The translations under genes and the position numbers were made by a program. Positions 1 through 8,140 of a stretch of 64,000 bases of DNA are shown in pieces. How positions within the stretch are numbered: the first letter of the stretch is position 1; the number at the start of each line of letters is the position of its first letter. The stretch covers positions 186,001 through 250,000 of the forward strand of contig NZ_QVMV01000028.1 of assembly GCF_003417465.1 (NCBI RefSeq), in the 5' to 3' direction. The notes below the pieces were generated by a model that saw only the letters and a list, made by a program, of their open reading frames with translations, was not told the DNA's origin and searched no databases. This stretch comes from Wenzhouxiangella sp. 15190 (lineage in GTDB: Bacteria > Pseudomonadota > Gammaproteobacteria > Xanthomonadales > Wenzhouxiangellaceae).

Positions 1-368
1 ATGGACAGCGGCACGATAGCGACGTCCTGGGCCAGCAGGGCGCGCGAAGGCCGCGCTTCGGACTTGGCATGGTCGGGCGCTTCGCTCTTGTTGAGCATGT
101 TCATGGCGATGCCGAACAGGATCATCCCGCCGGCGATACGAAAGGCCGCCAGCGTGATGCCGAACAGCTGGAAGATCAGCGAGCCCATCAGCGCAAAGAC
201 GAAAAGCATCGCCGTCGAGGCGATCACCGCCCGGCGTGCAATCGCTTCCTGCTCCTCGTCGTCGCTGTCGGCCGTCAGTGACGCAAAGGCAAAGGCCGTG
301 GTCAGTGGATTGACGATCACGAACATGCCGACGATCGCGATCAGGAAATACTCGATGATGGATGCCAT
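1..368 (-). CDS. MarC-family integral membrane protein, N-terminal part (cut by window edge)
   Basis: The minus-strand frame opens with ATG at 366-368 and runs off the window start, giving about 122 residues. The protein begins MASIIEYFLIAIVGMFVIVN and continues with a PLTTAFAFASLT segment, which matches the NP-x-x-A-x-x-F opening of the MarC/YhgN family. A charged loop rich in Asp and Glu follows, then a second hydrophobic stretch and the RIAGGMILFGIAMNML helix typical of the family. MarC proteins are six-helix inner-membrane proteins of unknown transport function; the old link to multiple antibiotic resistance has not held up. The C-terminal half is outside the window. No neighbouring gene suggests a job. 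Confidence 0.8.
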   Translation of the reverse strand, partial: MASIIEYFLIAIVGMFVIVNPLTTAFAFASLTADSDDEEQEAIARRAVIASTAMLFVFALMGSLIFQLFGITLAAFRIAGGMILFGIAMNMLNKSEAPDHAKSEARPSRALLAQDVAIVPLS

Positions 369-512
369 AGATACCGAGCTGGAAAACGTTTCGGATTCCA
401 GTGAACGATAGCATGGAGGATGGAATCGCCTGCCGGAGAGGCCAGAAGTCAGAGGTCAGGGAGCAACGCGGTGTTCCTGGCACGCTACCGATAGGCGTCG
501 CTGCGATGGGTA

Positions 513-659
513 TTGGAACCGCAGATGAACGCGGATAAACGCAGATTCGCTCGCGCCCATACGTACGACCCTTCGCTTGGGCAGAGCCACGTGCGTCCCA
601 AGCGGATACAAGTTCTTCATTCATTATCTGCGTCCATCTGCGTTCATCTGCGGTTCCAA
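513..659. repeat. Intergenic inverted repeat, 34-bp arms
   Basis: The left arm (513-546) and the reverse complement of the right arm (626-659) agree at 31 of 34 positions around the words AACCGCAGATGAACGC. The arms are 79 bases apart. The element lies between the MarC gene and the decayed dehydrogenase fragment. Repeats with such serial GCAGAT/AACGC words recur between genes in many proteobacterial genomes. The role is unknown; a folded transcript end is possible. The rest of 369-668 shows no gene. Confidence 0.75.
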
Positions 660-668
660 ATCAATTGA

Positions 669-957
669 TTACTCCGCAAACAGCTTCCCAGGATTGTATG
701 CCATCGGGGTCGAACGCGGCCTTGAGGCGCATCAGTTCGATCTCGGCTTTCGAGCGGGTGTAGCGCAGGTCGTCGCGCTTGAGCAGGCCCACACCGTGTT
801 CGGCCGAGACGCTGCCCTCGAACTGTCGGACCAGCTCGAACACGCGGGGGCTGAGCTTTTTTCCGGCCGCGTGGAAGTCCTCGATCGACCAAGTCTCGGG
901 CCGCAACACGTTCATGTGCAGGTTGCCGTCGCCGATATGGCCGAACCATACGACTTT
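669..957 (-). pseudogene. Decayed 3' fragment of a D-2-hydroxyglutarate dehydrogenase-like gene
   Basis: On the minus strand this stretch encodes a near copy of the last ~95 residues of the intact FAD-linked oxidase at 5090-6448: VVWFGHIGDGNLHMNVLRPE, then SVSAEHGVGLLKRDDL, then AFDPDG. At the DNA level the two copies look close to 90 percent identical by eye. The homology starts abruptly near 957. Close to the 3' end about two bases are missing, so the frame runs into a nonsense tail; restoring them gives an ending of type NPGKLFAE with a stop at 669-671. The fragment has no start or FAD domain and cannot be functional. Its different ending shows it is not a recent exact duplicate. Confidence 0.85.
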
Positions 958-1106
958 GAATATCCACCTAAAACCTAGACTTGAATTCTTCAGCCTCAGA
1001 CAGTAGCCTCGGCGATCAGCGGCACGAAGTGTGTGCCGGGGAAGGGATATGTTGCCCGCCGGTAAACGCCGGCTAGGCGTTGTGCGAATTTCTGGGGAGA
1101 CAGAGC

Positions 1107-2222
1107 ATGAGCATATCTCAGCCCTTTCCTTTGATCATCCTGTTATTTTCATTTTTCTTCACCGCAGTCGTTCACGCCAGCTCTGTGCCGCAAGCCGCGC
1201 TGGAAGAACGTCGCGGAATCGCGGAGAGTAGAGCTTACCAAGCCTCCGAAGCTCTTGCGACGAGTCCGAGGATTGACCCGGCATCTCTCATTGAGGCTTT
1301 GGACGTTCCCGCCGAGCAAGTTATTGCTGCATGGACGAACGGATCTCAGGCCTCGGCTAGGGCGTTCGATGAACTGGGCGTTATTCAGCCACGCGAGGGA
1401 AACACATTCGTAGTGCTGAGCACTGGCATTGCCGGCACTCCAGAAGCTGCTCCAGGCGCTGACTTATCTGGGTCCGATGAAACCACGATAACCATTGAGC
1501 TCGAACCGCCGGCCAGCGCGACTCACGTGGCTTTTCGTTTTCGATTCATGACCGCCGAGTATCCCGCATTTTCTGAATCCGGTTACAACGACCAATTCAC
1601 TGCAACACTGTCCGATTCCGGTGGTTCCAGGGAAATTGTCGGCATCACTGCCCAAGACAACCGCGTATATCCGGTCTCTGCATCAACGGCCGAAGGATCC
1701 GGATTTGACCTGTTCGCAGCCGACCCCCGGCAGTTCAATACGGAATTCGGGAACGGTTTGCCCGCATCCGGCATGACTGATTGGATTACCGTACGTGAGG
1801 CTCTCCGGCACGATGGCCCCATCACGCTGGAATTTCGGGTTCGCGATCAAGGCGACGACTTGATGGATTCTGCAGTGATTCTCGATGACATCTCTGCGGA
1901 CGCGGCTTCCATACACATGGCGCCGCGGAGAAAAAGCATATCGCCAGCACAAACCGATCCAGGTGACGTTCTCGTCAACTGTGTTTCGCCCCCGGCGCCC
2001 GTGCCGGTCGACGGAGCAGTTGCCGATGGAGCCACCCGTCTGTTGTTCACTGTGCAAACACCTGGCCCCGGACACGTCAAGTACTCGCTATCTGGCTCCA
2101 GCGCACCCGAGGATGGCGGGTTCATTGAGTCCTTTGACAGCGAGGACCGCCTGGATGAGATCGAGGTTAGCGTTGTCAATGGACTAGGCCAGACTCTTTT
2201 ACCTTGTCCCGGAAGATTTTAA
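1107..2222 (+). CDS. Secreted lipase-type protein, N-terminal half (ends at a frameshift)
   Basis: The ATG at 1107 follows a GGGGAGA ribosome site and begins a clear signal peptide (MSISQPFPLIILLFSFFFTA, cleavage after HAS). Residues ~95-275 resemble the choice-of-anchor L type of extracellular domain: a threonine-rich strand, then AFRFRFMTAEYPAF, SGYNDQF and a closing DSAVILDDI. The frame stops at 2220-2222 just after PCPGRF. Reading on in the next frame from about 2197 gives FYLVPEDFNRGGDEGSSERL and leads directly into the hydrolase at 2263, so the two frames look like one gene of about 1000 codons with one extra T in the TTTT run at 2197-2200. Base composition is AT-richer than in the flanking genes. 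The molecular role of this half is unknown. Confidence 0.65.
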   Translation: MSISQPFPLIILLFSFFFTAVVHASSVPQAALEERRGIAESRAYQASEALATSPRIDPASLIEALDVPAEQVIAAWTNGSQASARAFDELGVIQPREGNTFVVLSTGIAGTPEAAPGADLSGSDETTITIELEPPASATHVAFRFRFMTAEYPAFSESGYNDQFTATLSDSGGSREIVGITAQDNRVYPVSASTAEGSGFDLFAADPRQFNTEFGNGLPASGMTDWITVREALRHDGPITLEFRVRDQGDDLMDSAVILDDISADAASIHMAPRRKSISPAQTDPGDVLVNCVSPPAPVPVDGAVADGATRLLFTVQTPGPGHVKYSLSGSSAPEDGGFIESFDSEDRLDEIEVSVVNGLGQTLLPCPGRF

Positions 2223-2262
2223 CCGCGGCGGAGACGAAGGATCGTCCGAGCGGCTCGTAACC

Positions 2263-4113
2263 GTGCGCGCTGAATACATTCCCGATGGAGCTTACCCGGC
2301 GTTTGAGACCTTTTTGCGGCCAAAGCTAAAGAGACCGGGTGTGGTTTTCGCACATGGACTATGGTCTAACCCCGGAGATGCCTGGAGTGAAACCCCGCTG
2401 CTCGCGCACCCGTTTGTGCTGGAGAGTGGCGCGATAACATTTCGCCGTGCCAATTACATTGGAACAAATGCAGCTCATTTCGAAACCAATCGCCTGATGT
2501 TTGACACTTGGCTCGCCCAGGTCTGTACCGACCTGAGGGGTGAGGGTCTGGCCATGCGGCAGGCCGACGTGATCGGCCACAGTATGGGCGGCATCCTCGG
2601 TCGGGTATACGAGGCCACCCGACCCACTTTGATCAATCGGCTGATCACCCTGAACACACCGCACTTTGGCTCTCCCTGGGCCAATGCGCTCCTGGCGCTC
2701 CGAGACAATCCTGATTTGCTTGTACGATTTATCACAAGGAGGGTTTTCGACTCATTGGGCAAACCTATTTCCGACGGCGCAATCGACGATCTCGCGGTTG
2801 GCAGCAACGCAATCAATTCCCTCCTTGCAACATCGATACCTTCTCACGCGATGGTGGGAGTTGGTGGCAAGTTCATTACTGATCCGATTGTCGATGGCTC
2901 CATAGCCGGACCGACCGGTCCCCTGCTCTGGTTTTTCGGCCTGCGTCCGTCGGATTTATTCGACACCCCGGAACATGATCTGGTTGTTGGACGCGACAGC
3001 CAAATTGGCGGCATCCCACCCGGCGCAACCAGCATATTCGAAGGGTTTCCGGACAGCCTGCACTGGAACGCCACCAAGAGTGAAAGCTATTCCGACCGGA
3101 TATTGACGACAAGTGGCGTCAGCCTGCTCAACGCACAAACCGACGGATTGTTGTACGGGCACTTTCCTTCGCCGTCCGCCATGCAGACAGCATCGCCAAA
3201 TCCACATTCAGGCATTTCCACAACGGATGACGAGCCCGAATTACCCTTGATCAAATTTCTCACCCCAGCGGACGGAGCTGAATTTGTTGCCGGTGAAAGC
3301 TTCACTGTAACGGTCTATGAACCCGCTGATTTTGAGAGCCAACGCGTGCTGTTGGTCACCGAAGTACACTCTCAGGGAATGGACACAGCCCCTTTCTCCG
3401 CTGAATTCACGATTCCACTCGAGTTCGTCGGCGAGCTGGAAATGACCGCATTCGCAACCGACGATCTCGGCGGCTTCGCCGCTTCGGAAGCCATTACCTC
3501 ATTGGTCGAAGCTCCTGCCGAATTGATGGAAATCGAAATCACCACGCCGGACCCAACGATCTTCCCGTTCGAAAACCAGCGCCGGATTTCAGTTTCCGGC
3601 ATATATGCCGATGACATAAACCGAGATATCAGCGACTCCTCAACCGGAACCGTATACGCATCCTCCAACCCTTCCGTAGCGACGATATCAGAGGATGGAC
3701 AGATCACGCCGATCGAAGAAGGGTTCACCACGGTGATCGCGCAAAACGGTCCGTTTCAGGACAGCATTTCAGTACGCGTTCTGGAGCGTGATCCACCATT
3801 ACCGGAGATAGTCGATGTGGACGCCAACCCCGAGGAACTGTGGCCGCCGACCAACCGCATGGTTCCCGTGGACCTGACAGTCACCGCCAATGGAAGTCCG
3901 GTCAATGGCTGTGCCGTAGCTGATGTTTCCGCTAATGAAGGGAACCCTGCCTCAGATATTGCGATCACCGGTGATTTGACGCTTGAGTTGCGGGCCAGCC
4001 GGCTGGGAACCGAGAAAGGGCGCAGATACACGATCGAAGTCGGCTGTTCAAGTGGAAATGTAACGAGCGCGGGAACTGCCAAGGTTGTGGTTCCGCACGA
4101 TCAACGTCCTTGA
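2263..4113 (+). CDS. Extracellular lipase/esterase (alpha/beta hydrolase) with Ig-like tail
   Basis: The frame contains an oxyanion-type FAHGLWSNPG segment (residues ~29-38) and the nucleophile elbow GHSMGG (105-110, Ser107), so the first ~300 residues are a lipase-type hydrolase acting on an unknown ester. Residues ~325-420 are Ig-like, ~430-510 are BIG2-like, and the last ~100 residues are the common secreted-protein tail with LWPPTNRMVPVDLTV and a final VVPHDQ. The GTG at 2263 is only the first usable start; it has no good ribosome site and no signal peptide. The same frame is open upstream to about 2197 and continues the sense of the preceding protein. The true gene probably starts at 1107, and this part is expressed only if the frameshift is an error or is bypassed. 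Confidence 0.75.
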   Translation: MRAEYIPDGAYPAFETFLRPKLKRPGVVFAHGLWSNPGDAWSETPLLAHPFVLESGAITFRRANYIGTNAAHFETNRLMFDTWLAQVCTDLRGEGLAMRQADVIGHSMGGILGRVYEATRPTLINRLITLNTPHFGSPWANALLALRDNPDLLVRFITRRVFDSLGKPISDGAIDDLAVGSNAINSLLATSIPSHAMVGVGGKFITDPIVDGSIAGPTGPLLWFFGLRPSDLFDTPEHDLVVGRDSQIGGIPPGATSIFEGFPDSLHWNATKSESYSDRILTTSGVSLLNAQTDGLLYGHFPSPSAMQTASPNPHSGISTTDDEPELPLIKFLTPADGAEFVAGESFTVTVYEPADFESQRVLLVTEVHSQGMDTAPFSAEFTIPLEFVGELEMTAFATDDLGGFAASEAITSLVEAPAELMEIEITTPDPTIFPFENQRRISVSGIYADDINRDISDSSTGTVYASSNPSVATISEDGQITPIEEGFTTVIAQNGPFQDSISVRVLERDPPLPEIVDVDANPEELWPPTNRMVPVDLTVTANGSPVNGCAVADVSANEGNPASDIAITGDLTLELRASRLGTEKGRRYTIEVGCSSGNVTSAGTAKVVVPHDQRP

Positions 4114-4137
4114 CGTATTTACCAGGAGCACGAGCGA

Positions 4138-4869
4138 ATGTTCGGCATATCCCGTTCCGAGCCTAGACAGCAAGCTCGTGCTCGCCATTGTTGCATTTCC
4201 TCTTCCAGTTTCACTCGAGTGTTGGCCTTGATGGCCGCGGTGTGGTTAACATCGTTCATCATCGGTTGTGGTCTGGCAGGCGACCCGGATGAGCGAGTAT
4301 TTTTCGGCAAAGAGCCACAACCTTTAGAGTATGAGTACCTACATCTTGCAACAGAACTTTGGTCCGAGAAGCCTTGTTATTTAATATCAAACGAGAGCAT
4401 TACGGTCGGCGTAATCGCCTCATCGGGCAGACAAGCATCCTATCTCCGTTCAACCTGTTTCAGGTATGTCGCTGCTATCCTTGAACGTCCTGATCTGTGT
4501 GAACATGTGGTTTCGGTGAGCACATTATTTGATTCCGGCCATGACCTGAACCAGGAGTCGTGCGAACAGCTAGCAAGACGTGGAGATCGTGGCTATGCCG
4601 GTGGTAGTGTTGAACACCAGGCAATGTTCGAACTGGCCGGCTTCACCGAAACAGACATCAAAGACCTGCTCCGCAAACACGACATCCCCCCGAGTGGAAC
4701 CTATTGCCTGCTGTACTCGCGGGAATTTTTTGCCGCCATTGAAAACCTGCCGAACTTCGCCGGCGAAGATGACCTGGAGAAAATGAAAGCTGTCGAATGG
4801 CGGCCGCATCAGCTATTGACCTTGCAGGGTTTCCCGTGCACGGGAAAGTTTCTGCATGAATACATGTAG
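4138..4869 (+). CDS. Putative lipoprotein of unknown function
   Basis: The 243-residue protein starts 24 bases after the lipase and has an AGGAG site upstream, so the two are likely cotranscribed. A basic N-terminus is followed by a hydrophobic segment ending in SFIIGCGLAG, a plausible lipobox with Cys44; the long pre-sequence suggests the true start may be an internal GTG nearer the hydrophobic segment. The rest is soluble and contains several cysteines (CYL, TCFRYV, LCEHV, SCEQLA) and a helical stretch with TETDIKDLLRKH. I do not recognise the family. It could be a partner or inhibitor of the lipase, but nothing in the sequence proves this. Its DNA is among the most AT-rich in the window, which fits acquisition with the island. 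Confidence 0.6.
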   Translation: MFGISRSEPRQQARARHCCISSSSFTRVLALMAAVWLTSFIIGCGLAGDPDERVFFGKEPQPLEYEYLHLATELWSEKPCYLISNESITVGVIASSGRQASYLRSTCFRYVAAILERPDLCEHVVSVSTLFDSGHDLNQESCEQLARRGDRGYAGGSVEHQAMFELAGFTETDIKDLLRKHDIPPSGTYCLLYSREFFAAIENLPNFAGEDDLEKMKAVEWRPHQLLTLQGFPCTGKFLHEYM

Positions 4870-4896
4870 TCAATGCGGCGCGGCAGCTTGAACTTC

Positions 4897-5089
4897 AAAA
4901 GCTTTAACCACAAAGACGCAATGAGCGCAAAGACAATCAAAAACAAAGAAACCACAGAATACACTGAAGATCACAGAAAGAGAAAATTGTTCCTCAATTC
5001 ATTCCGTGTATTCGGTGATTTCCGTGGTTTATCGTTTCTTCTCTTATCGTAATCGCTTCGCGTTCTTTGCGTCTTCGCGGTTGTTGCTT
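4897..5089. repeat. Nested intergenic inverted repeat (ACCACAGAATACAC type)
   Basis: This AT-rich spacer lies between convergent genes. The words AAACCACAGAATACACTGAA (about 4949-4968) are mirrored near 5004-5030 by CCGTGTATTCGGTGATTTCC. An outer pair with AAAGACGCAATGAGCGCAAA is mirrored by TTCTTTGCGTCTTCGCGG near 5062-5081. The same word class occurs again at 41464-41583. No gene is visible. It may serve as a bidirectional transcript end; its proximity to the duplicated dehydrogenase end also makes it a possible recombination site. Confidence 0.65.
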
Positions 5090-6448
5090 TTAGAAGACTT
5101 TCCCGGGATTCAGAATGTCGTCCGGATCGAAGGCATGCTTGATCTGGCGCATCAGATCGATTTCGGCCTTCGAGCGGGTGTAGTGTAGGTCGTCGCGCTT
5201 GAGCAGGCCCACACCGTGTTCGGCCGACACGCTACCCTCGAACTTCCGGACCAACTCGAACACGCGCGGGCTGAGTTTCTTTCCGGCGGCGTGGAAATCC
5301 TCGATAGACCAAGTCTCGGGCCGCAACACGTTCATATGCAGGTTGCCGTCGCCGATGTGGCCGAACCACACCACCTCGAACTCGGGATAGTGCTCGGCAA
5401 CCAGCCGGTCCAGTGATTCCAGGAATTTCGGCACGCGCGAGACGCGCACGGATAAGTCGTTCTTGTAGGGTGTGCGCGGGCTGATCGCTTCGCTGATCGC
5501 CTCGCGCCAGCGCCAGAGTTCCTCGGCCTGGGTGAGCGACTGGCTGATGGTGCCGTCGGCCACGTGACCGGCTTCGGCCAGGCTTTCGAACAGGGCCAGC
5601 GCTTTTTCCTGGCTCGCCTGCCCGGGATCGTCGAATTCCACCACCGCGTAGTACGGGCACTCGCCGTCGAGCGGGAAGGTTTCTCCGGTCGCGGCCATGA
5701 CATGGTCGATCGAGCGCCGGTCGAAGAACTCGAAGGCCGACAGCGTCAGACCGGCACGCAGTTCGGCAAAAACCGGCATGATCGACGACCGGCCGGTAAA
5801 ACCGACCAGCAGCACCGACTGCTCCGGCGGGGGCTTGGTCAGCGCCATGGTGGCCTCGGTGATGAGGCCGAGCACGCCTTCGGAGCCGATCATCAGGTGG
5901 CGCAGGTCGAGGCCGGTGTTGTTCTTGACCAGGCCGCGATTGAGCTCCAGCACCTCGCCGGTGCCGGTGACCACGGTCAGGCCCTGCACCCAGTCGCGCG
6001 TCATGCCGTAGCGAAGCACCCGGATGCCGCCGGCGTTGGTGGCGATGGAGCCGCCGAGCTGACTGGAATCGGCCGCCGCCCAGTCGACCGGATAGTAAAA
6101 GCCGGCATCGGCGGCGCGGCGCTGCAGCTCTCCCACCGGCAGGCCGGCCTGAGCGCGCAGACTGGGCTCGGTCGGGTCGAGCTCAAGAACCTCGCGCATC
6201 TTCTCCAGCGAGACGACAACTTCGCCGTCGCTGGCCACGGCACCGCCGGACAGACCGGTGCGGCCGCCGCTGGGCACCAGCTTCAGCCCGTCGCGGCGGG
6301 CCAGGCGAACCAGCTCAACGACTTCATCTGTGCTTCGCGGGAACACCACCGCCTCGGGCCGGGCGGGCCAGAAACGCGTCCAGTCCCCGCCATAGTGCGT
6401 CAGGGATTCGGCATCGGTCAGCGATTCAATCGGGTCAAAGCGGCTCAT
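5090..6448 (-). CDS. FAD-linked oxidase, D-2-hydroxyglutarate dehydrogenase type
   Basis: The 452-residue protein has the FAD-binding PCMH fold with PSGGRTGLSGGAVA (residues ~60-75) and the FAD-oxidase C-terminal domain with HIGDGNLHMN and SAEHGVGLLKRD. Length and motifs fit the GlcD/D-lactate/D-2-hydroxyglutarate dehydrogenase group. The gene is divergent from serA with about 50 bases between them. In Pseudomonas stutzeri a D2HGDH beside serA reoxidises the D-2-hydroxyglutarate that SerA makes when it regenerates NAD, and this arrangement makes the same role likely here. The ATG at 6448 is preferred; a TTG at 6478 would add ten residues. Electrons probably pass to an electron-transfer flavoprotein and the quinone pool. 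The last ~95 codons are duplicated at 669-957. Confidence 0.8.
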   Translation of the reverse strand: MSRFDPIESLTDAESLTHYGGDWTRFWPARPEAVVFPRSTDEVVELVRLARRDGLKLVPSGGRTGLSGGAVASDGEVVVSLEKMREVLELDPTEPSLRAQAGLPVGELQRRAADAGFYYPVDWAAADSSQLGGSIATNAGGIRVLRYGMTRDWVQGLTVVTGTGEVLELNRGLVKNNTGLDLRHLMIGSEGVLGLITEATMALTKPPPEQSVLLVGFTGRSSIMPVFAELRAGLTLSAFEFFDRRSIDHVMAATGETFPLDGECPYYAVVEFDDPGQASQEKALALFESLAEAGHVADGTISQSLTQAEELWRWREAISEAISPRTPYKNDLSVRVSRVPKFLESLDRLVAEHYPEFEVVWFGHIGDGNLHMNVLRPETWSIEDFHAAGKKLSPRVFELVRKFEGSVSAEHGVGLLKRDDLHYTRSKAEIDLMRQIKHAFDPDDILNPGKVF

Positions 6449-6498
6449 GACGGTTATTATCACCCCTTCAGCCTGCAAACACGCAATCGATCATACGC

Positions 6499-7731
6499 AT
6501 GGCCGCCAAACACTCTCTGCCCAAGGACAAGATCAACTTCCTGCTGCTCGAAGGCATTCACGACCGTGCCGTCGACAGTATCCGTAATTCCGGTTACGGC
6601 AACCTGCGGGTCGAATCATCCGCGCTCGAGCCCGACGCGCTCAAGGAGGCGCTCGCCGGCGTCCACTTTCTCGGTATTCGCTCGCGCAGCCACATCACCG
6701 AGGACGTGCTCGACGCGGCCGACAAACTCACCGCCATCGGCTGTTTCTGCATCGGCACCGACCAGGTCGATGTCGACGCTGCCCGCCGGCGCGGCATTCC
6801 AGTATTCAACGCGCCGTATGCCAACACCCGCTCGGTGGCCGAGCTGGTGCTGGCCGAGGTCATTCTGCTGATGCGCGGCATCCCGGAGAAAAACATGGCT
6901 GCTCATCGCGGACAGTGGCTCAAGACCGCCAGCGGCTCGCACGAGGTGCGCGGCAAGACCCTGGGAATCGTCGGCTTCGGACATATCGGCTCGCAGCTCG
7001 GCATCCTGGCCGAAGGCATGGGCATGAACGTCATTTTTTACGACATCGTCGACAAGCTGCCGCTGGGCAATGCGCGGGCGAGCTCGGGGCTGACCGAGGT
7101 CCTCGAGCAGGCCGATATCGTCAGCCTGCACGTTCCCGATACCGAGCAGACGCGTGGCATGATCGGCAAGCGCGAACTGGCGGCCATGCAGTCCGGCAGC
7201 CGGCTGATCAATGCCTCACGCGGCAAGGTGGTCGACCTCCCGGCCCTGGCCGAGGCTCTCAAAACGCATCATCTCGCCGGTGCAGCCATCGACGTCTTTC
7301 CGTCCGAGCCCTCCGGGCCGGACGAAGAATTCGTCAGCGAACTCCGCGGCATGGACAACGTGCTGTTGACGCCGCATATCGGCGGCTCCACACGCGAAGC
7401 CCAGGAGAACATCGCCCTCGATGTGGCCGGCAAGCTGGTGCGTTATTCCGACAACGGATCGACCATGGGCGCGGTCAACTTCCCGGAAGTCGCCCTGCCC
7501 GACCACGCCACCGCCCGCCGCATCCTGCACATCCACCGCAACGAGCCGGGCGTGCTGCAGGCGATCAACAGTGTATTTTCCGAAGCCGGCGTGAATATCG
7601 TCGCCCAATACCTGCAAACCCTGCCGGACGTCGGTTACGTAGTGATGGACGCCGAGACCGAGGACGCCACACGCATCATCCGCGGTCTGGAGGCCATTCC
7701 GGCGACCATCCGCACCCGTTTCCTCTACTGA
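6499..7731 (+). CDS. serA: D-3-phosphoglycerate dehydrogenase
   Basis: SerA catalyses the first committed step of serine synthesis, oxidising 3-phosphoglycerate to 3-phosphohydroxypyruvate with NAD in the cytosol. The protein has 410 residues, the same length as E. coli SerA. It shows the substrate domain with the IRSRSHIT and GTDQVD segments, the nucleotide site GIVGFGHIGSQLG (~156-168), INASRGKVVD, the catalytic TPHIGGST segment (~290), and a C-terminal ACT domain starting near HIHRNEPGVLQAIN. The ACT domain in the short SerA class mediates serine feedback inhibition. It is divergent from the D2HGDH gene, which would remove its by-product. Confidence 0.95.
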   Translation: MAAKHSLPKDKINFLLLEGIHDRAVDSIRNSGYGNLRVESSALEPDALKEALAGVHFLGIRSRSHITEDVLDAADKLTAIGCFCIGTDQVDVDAARRRGIPVFNAPYANTRSVAELVLAEVILLMRGIPEKNMAAHRGQWLKTASGSHEVRGKTLGIVGFGHIGSQLGILAEGMGMNVIFYDIVDKLPLGNARASSGLTEVLEQADIVSLHVPDTEQTRGMIGKRELAAMQSGSRLINASRGKVVDLPALAEALKTHHLAGAAIDVFPSEPSGPDEEFVSELRGMDNVLLTPHIGGSTREAQENIALDVAGKLVRYSDNGSTMGAVNFPEVALPDHATARRILHIHRNEPGVLQAINSVFSEAGVNIVAQYLQTLPDVGYVVMDAETEDATRIIRGLEAIPATIRTRFLY

Positions 7732-7753
7732 CCCCGAATCAAGGAGATTGCGC

Positions 7754-8032
7754 ATGAGCGACCTGGATATTCAACTCGACCGCGAGACCGGCCGCTTCGA
7801 GGCTGTCGTCGAAGGCCATTCCTGCGTGCTCGACTTCAGCATCGACGGCGATGTGGTGAGCATGAACCATGTCGGCGTGCCCGAGGCGGTCGGCGGACGC
7901 GGCATCGCCGGGCAACTGACAAAGTATGCACTCGACTGGGCCGACGACCAGAACTTCAGGGTTCGCGCCCGCTGCCCATACGTGGCTGCCTGGATCGAAC
8001 GCCATCCGGAATATCAGGAACTGCTAACGTAA
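7754..8032 (+). CDS. GNAT-like N-acetyltransferase, YjdJ type
   Basis: The 92-residue protein begins 22 bases after serA; an AAGGAG site at 7741-7746 fits the ATG at 7754. Its core reads VSMNHVGVPEAVGGRGIAGQ, which matches the short GNAT class whose acetyl-CoA loop is a G-G-R-G-I-A/G motif, followed by ARCPYVAAWIERHPEY, the conserved ending of that family. Such small proteins may acetylate small molecules or only bind CoA; no substrate is known. Position suggests cotranscription with serA. Confidence 0.8.
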   Translation: MSDLDIQLDRETGRFEAVVEGHSCVLDFSIDGDVVSMNHVGVPEAVGGRGIAGQLTKYALDWADDQNFRVRARCPYVAAWIERHPEYQELLT

Positions 8033-8091
8033 GGTCCAGATTTTTTTGCGGTTTTCCTTGTGCCAGAAACCACCGAGACCCTAGAATGGAA

Positions 8092-8105
8092 TTGATGCAC
8101 ATCAA
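8092..8105 (+). promoter_or_regulatory. FNR/DNR-type box upstream of norC
   Basis: TTGATGCACATCAA is a perfect match to TTGAT-N4-ATCAA, bound by FNR, ANR, DNR and NnrR regulators. nor operons are commonly controlled by NO- or oxygen-sensing members of this family. The box centre is about 42 bases before the norC start codon, so a class II start site would leave almost no leader although a strong AGGAGGG site lies at 8130-8136. The actual start point is therefore unclear. Confidence 0.8.
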
Positions 8106-8140
8106 GCATCACATTCATTCATTGGCTTCAGGAGGGTCCA

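Noticed and set aside
1060-1090. attC-like word with paired GCCGG near 1065-1080
   Set aside because: The core GTTRRRY is not matched and no integrase or cassette array is present.
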